The position numbers and the translations under genes are program-made. 7,228 bases of DNA from CAZBUK01 sp964495085 (GTDB lineage Bacteria > Bacteroidota > Ignavibacteria > T3Sed10-11). Position 1 is the first letter of the stretch. Each line of letters begins with the position of its first letter. Below are positions 1 through 6,085 of this stretch, piece by piece. The notes under the pieces were generated by a model that did not search any database, was not told where the DNA came from, and saw only the letters and a program-made list of their open reading frames with translations. The stretch lies in contig CAZBUK010000135.1 of the NCBI GenBank assembly GCA_964495085.1, forward strand, positions 1-7,228, in the 5' to 3' direction.

Positions 1-87
1 GTATTCTGCATTCAGTCTTCTGTCTCCTGTATTCTGCATTCAGTCTTCTGTCTCCGACTCCTAACTCCTGTCCCCTCCCCTCCAGCC
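1..87. repeat. Degenerate pyrimidine-rich tandem repeat
   Basis: Two near-perfect head-to-tail copies of a 28-bp unit (1-28 and 29-55), each starting GTATTCTGCATTCAGTC and ending CTGTCTCC. They are followed by degenerate CTCCTAACTCCTG-like and CCCCTCC runs to about position 87. One strand is almost purely pyrimidine apart from sparse G and A. From memory, such TTCTGACTCCTG-type tracts recur between genes in several environmental phyla, where they behave as dispersed intergenic repeats. The left edge lies outside the window, so the true copy number is unknown. Positions 88-187 hold no recognised promoter or ribosome binding site. Confidence 0.8.
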
Positions 88-187
88 CCCCAAAAACTAC
101 GCAATTTACCGGAACGTTCAGTATATTGTACGGGTTCAACGGCATTATCCGGGCCGTATCGCATCGGCATTCAAACGCGTACAGCTT

Positions 188-679
188 ATGAGCACGACAT
201 ATACCGTCCCCCCGCAGGTCAGAATCGGCCATGTGCACCTGAAAGTCGCGGATATCCCGCGCTCACTCGAATTCTACTGCGGATTGTTAGGATTCCAATT
301 GATTACCACCTTCGGCGAACAGGCCGCATTCATCTCAGCCGGCGGATACCACCACCATATCGGATTAAATACGTGGCAGAGTAAAGGCGGACCCCCGCCG
401 CCCCCGAATACAACCGGGCTCTATCATCATGCGATTCTCTATCCTACCCGGAAAGATCTGGCGGTCATTTACAACCGTCTGCACGAGGCCCGGTATCCCC
501 TCACCGGCGCCGCTGATCACGGCGTCTCCGAGGCGCTGTATCTCGACGATCCGGACGGGAACGGCGTCGAACTCTACTGGGACCGTCCGCGCGACCGGTG
601 GCCTCAAAAAAGCGACGGCTCGATCGAAATGTATACGATCGCGCTTGACCTGAGAGATCTGCTGCGTGAACTGGAATAG
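188..679 (+). CDS. VOC-family protein, CatE-type (glyoxalase/catechol dioxygenase fold)
   Basis: A 163-residue cytosolic protein of the vicinal-oxygen-chelate superfamily. Residues 11-36 form the first beta-alpha-beta unit (GHVHLKV, then RSLEFYCGLLGF). Residues 77-134 form the second, ending DPDGNGVELYWDRP, a hallmark of the Bacillus CatE (catechol 2,3-dioxygenase-like) branch. Likely metal ligands are H15 or H17, H80 or H81, and E128. At 163 residues it is about half the length of full CatE, so it has one pair of modules rather than two and would need to dimerise to build the usual sites. A proline run (69-73) lies between the modules. The ATG is chosen because the fold begins about ten residues later; no clear Shine-Dalgarno precedes it. 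The substrate cannot be read from sequence: dioxygenase, glyoxalase-like or resistance roles are all possible. It is followed after 83 bp by an acyltransferase gene on the same strand. Confidence 0.88.
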   Translation: MSTTYTVPPQVRIGHVHLKVADIPRSLEFYCGLLGFQLITTFGEQAAFISAGGYHHHIGLNTWQSKGGPPPPPNTTGLYHHAILYPTRKDLAVIYNRLHEARYPLTGAADHGVSEALYLDDPDGNGVELYWDRPRDRWPQKSDGSIEMYTIALDLRDLLRELE

Positions 680-762
680 AGCGTTCCCTAACAGGCACGA
701 TTGTCGAAAAATAGTATTCCCGAAATGCTCGCGATTGACCATTCCTGAAGTACGACAGACCT

Positions 763-1548
763 ATGTCCGAATATAAAACTCATAAATTCCCCCGATCGAG
801 AATCGCCACCGTCGACGTGTGCAGTATCGGAAAGTTGAAGCATCACATCCCGGCGATGATAGAGATCGATGTTACCCTCAGCCGGGAAAAAATAAAAAAA
901 TATAAGAAGGAGAACGGCAGGATTTCGTTTACGGCATGGCTGATCAAAGCGATTTGCCATACGATTCATGAGCATTCGATGGTTGCAGCCTATCCCCGGG
1001 GGAGACGCAGCGTCGTTCTCTTCGACGATATCAATGTCTCTTTCCTGGTCGAAAAGGAAATCGACCGCCAGAGAGTCCCGATGCCGCTGCTCATTCCGAA
1101 GGCGAACGAACGGAGCATCGAATCCATAACCGGACAGCTGGAAGAATCGAAACGTGCACCGCTCACCGGCAAAGAGGTCGTGCTCCGGAGAGCGACGACA
1201 CGAGCCGAGCGGCTCTACTTCATGCTGCCCGGATTCTTACGGAGATCCGTATGGAAATTTTTGCTGAAGCGCCCCGTACCGGTATTCAACAGAATGGGTA
1301 ACGTGGCAATAACCTCGATCGGGATGATGGGCAAGGTAAACGGCTGGTTCATTCCTATCTCGGTCCATCCGATCTGCTTCGGCATAGGTTCGATAGTAAA
1401 AAAAGCCGCGGTGATCGACGATGCAATACTGATCAGGGAGATCATGCATATGACCGTCTTGATCGACCATGACGTAATAGACGGCGCACCGATGGCTCGA
1501 TTTATAAGCGATTTGTCGAAAAACCTCGAAAAAGGAATATTCCTCTGA
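763..1548 (+). CDS. Stand-alone E2-type acyltransferase (2-oxoacid dehydrogenase catalytic-domain family)
   Basis: A 261-residue protein corresponding to the catalytic domain of dihydrolipoamide acyltransferases. Visible marks are a core strand MIEIDVT (32-38), SFTAWLIKAI (55-64), a late GNVAITSIG strand and the active-site signature DHDVIDGA (235-242). The catalytic histidine is H236 and the paired aspartate D240, matching family consensus DHRxxDG. The N-terminal lipoyl and E1/E3-binding domains of ordinary E2 subunits (usually 400 residues or more) are absent, and no E1 or E3 gene is in the window. It is therefore unlikely to be a working subunit of pyruvate dehydrogenase. It may be a free CoA-dependent acyltransferase related to chloramphenicol acetyltransferase, which shares this fold. 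The acyl acceptor is unknown. No Shine-Dalgarno is seen before the ATG. The 44-bp gap to the next gene suggests co-transcription with it. Confidence 0.85.
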   Translation: MSEYKTHKFPRSRIATVDVCSIGKLKHHIPAMIEIDVTLSREKIKKYKKENGRISFTAWLIKAICHTIHEHSMVAAYPRGRRSVVLFDDINVSFLVEKEIDRQRVPMPLLIPKANERSIESITGQLEESKRAPLTGKEVVLRRATTRAERLYFMLPGFLRRSVWKFLLKRPVPVFNRMGNVAITSIGMMGKVNGWFIPISVHPICFGIGSIVKKAAVIDDAILIREIMHMTVLIDHDVIDGAPMARFISDLSKNLEKGIFL

Positions 1549-1592
1549 ATCCGTACCACTTACCCCGTTCGCCGGCTCCGGACAGCAATACG

Positions 1593-2513
1593 ATGAACCG
1601 TACCCTCCTCCTGTTACTCATTGCAATTTCCGGGTTAACAGCTTCCCCGGCAAATTCGCAGGAGCATGTGCAGCAATCGGATTCCCTGCGGGTGAACTCG
1701 AAAACATTGTATAAAGCGGCCGCCTATACCTCCGCGTACTATGCGGTCTCGATATACGTTCTGAGCAAGACATGGTACAAAGACAGGCGGCAGGTGGGAT
1801 TTCATTTCTATAACGATATAAACGGATTTCAACAAGTCGATAAGTTCGGGCATGCATTCGGCGCATATGTGTACAGCTATATCGGGTATCACTATCTGTT
1901 GAACTCCGGACTGAACAGACGGGAGGCGCTCTATTTCGGAGCGACGCTCGGCGCGGTCCTTCAATTTCCGATCGAGATCATGGACGGATTACACGAGGGT
2001 TACGGTTTCTCCTGGGGAGACGTCGCGGCGAATACGCTGGGTTCGGCGCTCGTTCTCGGACAGGAATTATTATTCGACGAGCAGGTCGTCAAATATAAAT
2101 TCAGTTACCGCGAGTCCGTCTACGCAAATAAGGCAAACGGCTATCTCGGGAAAACGACGCTCGACCGGCTGCTGAAGGATTACAACGGACATACCTACTG
2201 GCTGTCGATGCCGATGAACGGGCTTACAGGTAAGAACTATTTGCCCGCGTGGCTGAATCTCGCCGTCGGATACGGCGCGGGGGGGATGTACGGCGAATTT
2301 GAAAATATCTCATCGTATAACGGTGTCGATATTCCCGAAACAAGACGCTATCGTCAATACCTTCTCTCTCTCGATATCGATTGGACGAGGATACAAACGG
2401 ATTCGAAATTCCTGAGGATAGTGCTGCAGGGACTGACATTCATTAAATTGCCCTTCCCCGCGCTCGAATACAATTCGAAAGGAAAATTTGCGGGGCATTG
2501 GATTTTTTATTAA
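1593..2513 (+). CDS. Exported DUF2279 / YfiM-like protein
   Basis: A 306-residue protein with a Sec signal peptide: hydrophobic residues 4-17, then a type-I-like site ASPANS before Q23. Family marks are DKFGHAFGAY (83-92), a hydrophobic segment around 112-130 with FPIEIMDGLHEGYGFS, and GDVAANTLGSALVLGQE (142-158). Together these match DUF2279, whose E. coli relative YfiM is a predicted periplasmic lipoprotein. There is no lipobox cysteine here, so it is probably a soluble envelope protein or, given the hydrophobic stretches, membrane-associated. The C-terminal half (about 170-306) contains alternating strands and ends in an aromatic residue (HWIFY), as outer-membrane beta proteins often do. 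It lies 44 bp after the acyltransferase gene, so the two probably share a transcript. Function is unknown for the family. No good Shine-Dalgarno is visible. Confidence 0.82.
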   Translation: MNRTLLLLLIAISGLTASPANSQEHVQQSDSLRVNSKTLYKAAAYTSAYYAVSIYVLSKTWYKDRRQVGFHFYNDINGFQQVDKFGHAFGAYVYSYIGYHYLLNSGLNRREALYFGATLGAVLQFPIEIMDGLHEGYGFSWGDVAANTLGSALVLGQELLFDEQVVKYKFSYRESVYANKANGYLGKTTLDRLLKDYNGHTYWLSMPMNGLTGKNYLPAWLNLAVGYGAGGMYGEFENISSYNGVDIPETRRYRQYLLSLDIDWTRIQTDSKFLRIVLQGLTFIKLPFPALEYNSKGKFAGHWIFY

Positions 2514-2898
2514 AGGCCTGATCGGGGATATCATATAGACAACCATTACCGGTGCGGACGCCGGCACATCAGGCAGTTTGATAGGAATGGGTATCAGTTC
2601 ACTGGCATTCGATTCCGTCTTGGCATCCGTCTTTCCAAAACTCACTGCGCCTACCTTTCGTTCGATTTGAAATACATGTCGTGAGTTTCCGGCTCGGTTC
2701 CGAGTATATCTGTACGGTAGATAACGTCGATCCCGGTGCAGTGATAGCGCGGGGGAAAGGATAGACACGGGAGGAAGCGGAGATGGAGGCAATCGGCATA
2801 GCTAAAAGGCGATACGAGCGAACCATCGTTTCCCTTGAATCGCGCTGAACCTGTATAGCATGGAGGCTGTATAGTCAAGGGGAAAACAAATGTGCACT
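2514..2898. other. Gene-poor spacer, possibly decayed coding DNA
   Basis: No confident gene. After the TAA of the DUF2279-like gene the same frame stays open for 56 codons to a TGA at 2682-2684, with no start codon of its own apart from a near-terminal ATG. Other frames on both strands are also open over long parts of this region, and none gives a recognisable protein. A small GTGC/GCAC hairpin with inner GG/CC pairs lies near 2551-2567 but lacks a T-run. The region may be relic coding sequence or ordinary GC-rich spacer. Confidence 0.4.
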
Positions 2899-2940
2899 CG
2901 CCTCCCGCTCCGGCTGCGGCCGGGGGGAGGCGAATGTTTT
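2899..2940. terminator. Probable (bidirectional) intrinsic terminator
   Basis: A perfect 8-bp outer stem, CGCCTCCC (2899-2906) with GGGAGGCG (2925-2932), encloses a 5-bp inner stem, CCGGC (2910-2914) with GCCGG (2919-2923), and a TGCG loop. On the plus strand it is followed within a few bases by AATGTTTTT. On the minus strand the T-run is weaker (TTTGTTTT, about 9 bases beyond the stem). It sits between the plus-strand DUF2279-like gene and the minus-strand cupin gene, where a shared terminator is expected. The plus-direction call is the better one. It is 385 bp after the plus-strand stop and 135 bp after the cupin stop, which is long for both. Confidence 0.6.
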
Positions 2941-3067
2941 TCATATTATGCAACCGTCTCTATCCGCCCTACTTCAACCAGCGCCGGTACTGGTTCGTGA
3001 CTATATCGAACACCGGTGAGCGGGCCTGTGCGATCCGGATCAGCTCTTCCTTCTACTTCGATGAGAG

Positions 3068-3547
3068 CTACTTCCCTGCCAGCCTCGGATCATCCTTCTC
3101 GTTTACGTATTTAATGCCCCATGGACCAATGCCGTGAAGTTGAACTATCGCTTCCTCACGGGTGAACGCATAATGTACGTAATCGATTGGCATCACTGCA
3201 AAACCGCCGACCGGTAATTTTTTCGCTTTCCCCTCATCGAACTTTTCACCGACCCCCATGTAGAACGAACCCTGGAGAACCGTGACATGTTCGATCGCAG
3301 GATGCCAGTGGGGAGGTATTTTAAAACCGGCAGGAAGTTTCAGTCGCGCCGTGAACGGACCCTCCTGCGTCCAATCTCCCTCGATGAGCGCATATTGTGC
3401 TCCTTTTTCCAGTGATGCGGGCCCGTCTATCCATTTCAGATCGACGGGAACGAACATGATATGCTCACCGCCGTGTTGGGCAGCAACTGGTATGTAGCCG
3501 GCTACAAGTACGATGAGAGCTATCCAGAGGAAAAAATGAATCTTCAT
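3068..3547 (-). CDS. Exported cupin-domain protein
   Basis: A 159-residue protein with an N-terminal signal peptide (hydrophobic 5-19, then IPVAA before Q24), so it is likely periplasmic. Residues 65-130 hold a single cupin barrel. Motif 1 fits G(X)5HXH(X)3E(X)6G exactly: G74, H80, H82, E86, G93. Motif 2 is G114(X)5P120, then H125 (PIDYVHYAF). H80, H82, E86 and H125 form a full metal-binding set. HWHPAIEHVTVLQGSF resembles ChrR-like and DUF4437-type cupins, but the substrate is unknown. The start is supported by a strong Shine-Dalgarno (AGGGAGGG, 5 nt spacer from GGAGG to ATG) and an upstream promoter. It lies on the minus strand downstream of the SRPBCC gene, but 385 bp and a separate promoter suggest independent transcription. 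Transcription would run toward the hairpin at 2899-2932. Confidence 0.88.
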   Translation of the reverse strand: MKIHFFLWIALIVLVAGYIPVAAQHGGEHIMFVPVDLKWIDGPASLEKGAQYALIEGDWTQEGPFTARLKLPAGFKIPPHWHPAIEHVTVLQGSFYMGVGEKFDEGKAKKLPVGGFAVMPIDYVHYAFTREEAIVQLHGIGPWGIKYVNEKDDPRLAGK

Positions 3548-3551
3548 ACGT

Positions 3552-3559
3552 CCCTCCCT
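3552..3559 (-). promoter_or_regulatory. Strong Shine-Dalgarno of the cupin gene
   Basis: On the minus strand AGGGAGGG lies just before ACGT-ATG, leaving 5 nt between the GGAGG core and the start codon. It fixes the start at 3547 and contrasts with the three plus-strand genes at the left, which have no visible Shine-Dalgarno. Confidence 0.75.
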
Positions 3560-3618
3560 TCTTTTAGTTAGGATTGTGATGGAACAGCGCTTTCACTTTT
3601 CGTTCCCCGAAACCACGA

Positions 3619-3647
3619 AATATATGGATTTTAAAAATGAATGTCAT
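3619..3647 (-). promoter_or_regulatory. Sigma70-like promoter for the cupin gene
   Basis: On the minus strand ATGACA (3647-3642, 5 of 6 to TTGACA) is separated by exactly 17 bp from TATATT (3624-3619, 5 of 6 to TATAAT). Transcription would start near 3611 and leave a 5' leader of about 64 nt before the cupin ATG. Both hexamers and the spacer are read directly; activity is inferred. Confidence 0.5.
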
Positions 3648-3932
3648 ATAGGCAGGATAATTATATAATGAAGTCCGGATCCCACAGCGTCGAAATTGAA
3701 TCGGCCTTCGCCGGATTGGAATATAATACCCGGGCAGCCGTCTGCAACGATTCTGAACGTCAACGATGATCCGGATGAATTATCCCCCCGAGACCCCAAA
3801 AGAATCTCACGATATCCTTCAAATCATCGTGGGGAGGAATAAAAAATTGCTGCTGAGAATTCATAGTACCGGTCAATACGAACTGAAATATGATTCCGAA
3901 AAGTCGTTCGGGACTTTCTTCATATGCCTGTA
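3648..3932. other. Spacer between SRPBCC and cupin genes
   Basis: No confident gene. A plus-strand ORF beginning at 3766 runs into the antisense of the SRPBCC gene and has no recognised domain. A 33-codon plus ORF at about 3669 is also unsupported. A weak hairpin, CACGAT (3808-3813) with ATCGTG (3826-3831), lies 125 bp downstream of the SRPBCC stop. It is not followed by a T-run on either strand, so it is not called a terminator. Confidence 0.4.
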
Positions 3933-4505
3933 TTACGAATCGGTTGGTTCCGGCTCACTTTCGGGGATCTCCATTTCGAGGAGCTCTTTTAAATTATCGA
4001 GCCCTCCCTGGAGATCGTTGCCTATCATCTCCTCCATGTTCATGAATACGCGCATAAGATTCATAGGATAGGGCATCCTGCCTGTAAAACCCCATGCGAC
4101 TTGTGTTTGGTCTTCCATGATCGCCTCGGTCGTCATATACGCATCCGCGTGTCCTTCGTATGGTTCCATGAAATGTAGCGCATAATCGATTCTCTCGCCA
4201 TCGGTGATTCCGACGATTGTCTGCTCCCCCTTCCCCACATCCTTGTTCCCCTCCCAGGCGGACACGAATCCGACCGTACCGTCGGTTCCCCTGTATTCCT
4301 GCGTCATATCGGGGTCCATCTTCGCCCAGACACTGTAATGGTCCTGATTTTTCAGATACTTGACAAATTCGAATACTTCGTCGACGGGTTTATTAATCGT
4401 TACCGAGCGTTCGACGGAGTAATCCTTCTTTATGAAAAGCGCCAGGACCAACAGAAGTACAATGATCAATCCTATGGCGATCAGAATCTTTTTAACTATT
4501 GCCAT
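3933..4505 (-). CDS. Membrane-anchored SRPBCC (START/Bet v1-like) protein
   Basis: A 190-residue protein. Residues 5-25 form one strong hydrophobic helix preceded by a lysine pair, so it is probably an uncleaved N-terminal anchor. Residues 29-178 match the polyketide-cyclase / SRPBCC pattern: VERSVTINKPVDEVFEFV (31-48) as the opening strand and first helix, then HYSVWAKMDPDM, a central beta sheet, and a long C-terminal helix (MNLMRVFMNMEEMIG). This fold encloses hydrophobic ligands, but the ligand here is unknown and no catalytic residues are evident. The C-terminal tail is short and acidic (EIPESEPEPTDS). The start is supported by AAAGGAGG (GGAGG at 4518-4514) with an 8-nt spacer. The anchored form with a leading transmembrane helix is common for such proteins in Bacteroidota-like genomes (from memory). 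Confidence 0.88.
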   Translation of the reverse strand: MAIVKKILIAIGLIIVLLLVLALFIKKDYSVERSVTINKPVDEVFEFVKYLKNQDHYSVWAKMDPDMTQEYRGTDGTVGFVSAWEGNKDVGKGEQTIVGITDGERIDYALHFMEPYEGHADAYMTTEAIMEDQTQVAWGFTGRMPYPMNLMRVFMNMEEMIGNDLQGGLDNLKELLEMEIPESEPEPTDS

Positions 4506-4573
4506 GCTGCAATCCTCCTTTATCGGTGGCTATTGTTTGATCATATCGCACGATTCCCGGATCACGTTAATCT

Positions 4574-4605
4574 ATAACTTACAGAATAACACTTGCTTAT
4601 ACAAA
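4574..4605 (-). promoter_or_regulatory. Possible promoter of the SRPBCC gene
   Basis: On the minus strand TTGTAT (4604-4599) and TAAGTT (4581-4576) stand 17 bp apart, each about 4 of 6 or fewer to sigma70 consensus. The same place also reads TTTG, 20 bp, TAAGTTAT, which partly resembles the Bacteroidota TTTG / TAnnTTTG pattern. The match is modest and the leader would be about 65 nt. Confidence 0.28.
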
Positions 4606-4655
4606 TAGTTCCACATGCAGGGAAGATACAGATTAGAAGGCATTCCTGCCATCGT

Positions 4656-4702
4656 TCGGGGAGGATTCGAACGACTCCGACTGCTACGATTGTGAGTTTG
4701 CC
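4656..4702 (-). other. tRNA 3'-half-like fragment
   Basis: On the minus strand the segment reads CTCACAATCGTAG, GCAGTCGG and GTTCGAATCC in the order expected of an anticodon loop, variable region and T-loop. The 5' half of the anticodon stem, the D-arm and the 5' acceptor strand are missing, and the T-stem does not pair well. It is therefore not a tRNA gene. It could be a relic, an attachment-site duplicate, or coincidence. The stretch also forms a CGTTCG/CGAACG hairpin (4653-4658 with 4668-4673). Confidence 0.2.
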
Positions 4703-4974
4703 ATAATTTTAACCCTTTATTACATTAGGAGATTACAAGTGTGAGTACACTCTAAAAGAAGATAATTCATGCCACCAAAACGCAAAATTTTGCCAAAGCG
4801 GCGAAGCCGCATCCAAATGAATGATAACCTCCAAGACTCAAGGACTCGAAGTTTCTTAATAATTATTTGTTATCATTCTACGATAGTATCCCCACTGAAA
4901 TTAAAAATATTACAGTAGTATCATATTATGATGTTTTTCCTAAATTGAGCAAAGCTACATCAGCACTTCGATTT
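4703..4974. other. AT-rich gene-free spacer with small palindromes
   Basis: Visibly more AT-rich than the flanking genes. It contains a perfect 12-bp palindrome GCAAAATTTTGC (4782-4793), a GCGGC-GAA-GCCGC hairpin (4798-4810), and a degenerate short-period tract CCAAGACTCAAGGACTCGAAG-like (4830-4851, AAGACTC / AAGGACTC steps). From memory such CAAGG-CTCAAAG tracts recur as intergenic repeats in Bacteroidota genomes. No ORF here has a recognised domain or a ribosome binding site. Confidence 0.5.
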
Positions 4975-4998
4975 AAACCCCGTAGGGGTGACAGTATG
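4975..4998 (-). repeat. Inverted copy of the CACCCCTACGGGG repeat
   Basis: Positions 4975-4998 are the exact reverse complement (24 of 24 bases) of 5188-5211 in the downstream array, with AAACCCCGTAGGGGTGAC as its readable part. Together with the direct copies from 5141 onward it brackets about 140 bp (4999-5140). That interior has a 47-codon open frame starting at the ATG at 4996, with no recognised domain or Shine-Dalgarno, so it is not called as a gene. The arrangement resembles a small repeat-bounded element. Confidence 0.8.
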
Positions 4999-5140
4999 AA
5001 AGCACAACCGCGAGTTATTGTTAATCCATTTTTAATGAATCCCTTTCTACACTGCCCATGGTATCGGATAAAGCGCCTGCTGCCGGCAGATCGAAAAATA
5101 CCGTTTGTCATGCAGGTCCTTAGAACCACTAAAGAATAAT

Positions 5141-5405
5141 GTCACCCCTACAGGGTTTGATTTTGTGTATTGGTAAATATCTGCTACCATACTGTCACCC
5201 CTACGGGGTTTGTTTTCTTGTGTTGTTAATTTTCTGCTATCATACTTTCACCCCTGACGGGGTTTGATTTCGTGTATTATTAATTATCTGCTACCATACA
5301 GTCATCTCTACGGGACTTAACGGCAAGCATTGTAAATTATCTGCTATCATACTGTCATTCCTGAGGGGGTGTAACCTTTCATTTTGCCATCAACCATTAT
5401 CTAAT
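5141..5405 (+). repeat. Tandem array of five ~53-bp REP-like units
   Basis: Units start at 5141, 5194, 5247, 5301 and 5354, giving periods of 53, 53, 54 and 53 bp. Each begins with GTCACCCCTACGGGGTTTG or a variant (a short CCCC/GGGG hairpin core) and, in the first four, ends with a TCTGCTACCATACT or TCTGCTATCATACT variant. Units 1-3 are well conserved; units 4 and 5 are degenerate and the last merges into unique sequence near 5400. The array lies immediately upstream of the aminoglycoside acetyltransferase gene. It is not CRISPR: the variable part is conserved between units. Similar CCCCTACGGGG repeats are known to me from Bacteroidota/Chlorobi intergenic regions; no transposase is present here to mobilise them. 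Confidence 0.88.
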
Positions 5406-5430
5406 AAGTTAGACAGCTTTCGAGGTGCGC

Positions 5431-5886
5431 ATGAAATACACCATACGCCGGATCGCCCTCGGCGATGTTGAGTTGATGAACGGTCTCCTTACGACATTTG
5501 CCGAAGCTTTCGAAGATGCGGGTACCTACAGCGCGAACCGGCCGGGACCGGAATATCTACGGGAACTCCTCGGCAGCGATACCTTCATCGCCCTCGCGGC
5601 ATTGAAGGATGGAAGAGTCGTCGGAGGCATCGCGGCATATGAACTGAAGAATTTCGAGCAGGAGCGGAGTGAAATCTATATCTACGATCTAGCCGTCGCG
5701 GAAGCGCACCGGCGCGAAGGCATTGCAACGGCGCTGATCATGGGACTGAAAAAGATCGCCGCAGCCCGCGGCTGTTACGTCATATTCGTGCAGGCCGATC
5801 GCGGCGATGGGCCCGCGATAAAGCTCTACTCAAAGTTGGACATACGCGAAGACGTTCTGCATTTTGATATACCAGTCGAGTCGTAG
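5431..5886 (+). CDS. aac(3)-I: AAC(3)-I family aminoglycoside 3-N-acetyltransferase (GNAT)
   Basis: A 151-residue GNAT enzyme predicted to transfer acetyl from acetyl-CoA to the 3-amino group of deoxystreptamine aminoglycosides such as gentamicin, in the cytosol. It follows AAC(3)-I along its whole length: TYS (32-34), TFIALAAL (51-58), FEQERSEIYIYDLAV (75-89), the acetyl-CoA P-loop HRREGIATALI (93-103), VIFVQADRGDGPA (117-129), LYSKLDIRE (132-140) and HFDI (144-147). Length is as in AAC(3)-Ia. The ATG at 5431 is preferred over GTG at 5425 because GAGG (5422-5425) then serves as ribosome binding site with 5-nt spacing; the GTG would add only two residues. The gene is solitary. Its base composition resembles the neighbouring genes, whereas the spacer before it is AT-rich and repeat-filled. 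No integron attC site is seen, so it looks chromosomal rather than cassette-borne. Actual drug range is untested. Confidence 0.9.
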   Translation: MKYTIRRIALGDVELMNGLLTTFAEAFEDAGTYSANRPGPEYLRELLGSDTFIALAALKDGRVVGGIAAYELKNFEQERSEIYIYDLAVAEAHRREGIATALIMGLKKIAAARGCYVIFVQADRGDGPAIKLYSKLDIREDVLHFDIPVES

Positions 5887-6085
5887 ACGATCTCTGCCCT
5901 CATACCGGAGTATAGGTTCCCATTGTTCATCTGCCGTATCCGTTGCGTTCGATCCGACGTCGAGATGATATTCAGCATACCCGTTTAGTAACCTAAAAAT
6001 CCGACATGCGCAGAACAATGTGTTCCGGGAATGCACTTGGGTACGTTGTTGTTACACATGTATGCAAAATAAAATTTAAATAATT
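5887..6085. other. Spacer after the acetyltransferase gene
   Basis: No confident gene or terminator. A minus-strand ORF (about 5830-6036, 68 codons) overlaps the end of the acetyltransferase antisense; its middle part has a protein-like composition but matches no family I recognise and has no clear ribosome binding site. A weak AT-rich TTTAG/CTAAA hairpin lies at 5984-5997. The last 30 bases before 6086 are AT-rich. Confidence 0.4.

Noticed and set aside
2651..2953. Minus-strand ORF of 100 codons in the spacer
   Set aside because: It spans the terminator-like hairpin, has no ribosome binding site or recognised domain, and competes with open frames on the other strand.
2892..3137. Plus-strand ORF of 81 codons starting at GTG
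   Set aside because: It begins inside the hairpin region and overlaps the cupin gene antisense; no domain or ribosome binding site.
3766..4071. Plus-strand ORF of 101 codons
   Set aside because: Its second half is antisense to the SRPBCC gene and its first half matches no family; no Shine-Dalgarno.
4656..4720. A complete tRNA gene on the minus strand
   Set aside because: No D-arm, no 5' acceptor strand, no paired anticodon stem and a poorly paired T-stem.
4867..5139. Plus-strand ORF of 90 codons through the inverted repeat copy
   Set aside because: It is translated repeat and AT-rich spacer sequence without domain or ribosome binding site; the inner 47-codon part from 4996 is equally unsupported.
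5141..5405. Regular repeats resembling a CRISPR array
   Set aside because: The whole 53-bp unit is conserved, not just a repeat portion with unique spacers, and there are no cas genes.
5408..5414. GTTAGAC, matching the GTTRRRY integron core site, 16 bp before the acetyltransferase start
   Set aside because: A 7-base degenerate motif is expected several times by chance in 7 kb. No attC-like partner (RYYYAAC with paired arms) is found before it, and none ends just after the gene.
5830..6036. Minus-strand ORF of 68 codons after the acetyltransferase gene
   Set aside because: Part is antisense to the acetyltransferase gene. The rest has a protein-like look but no recognised family or start signal.
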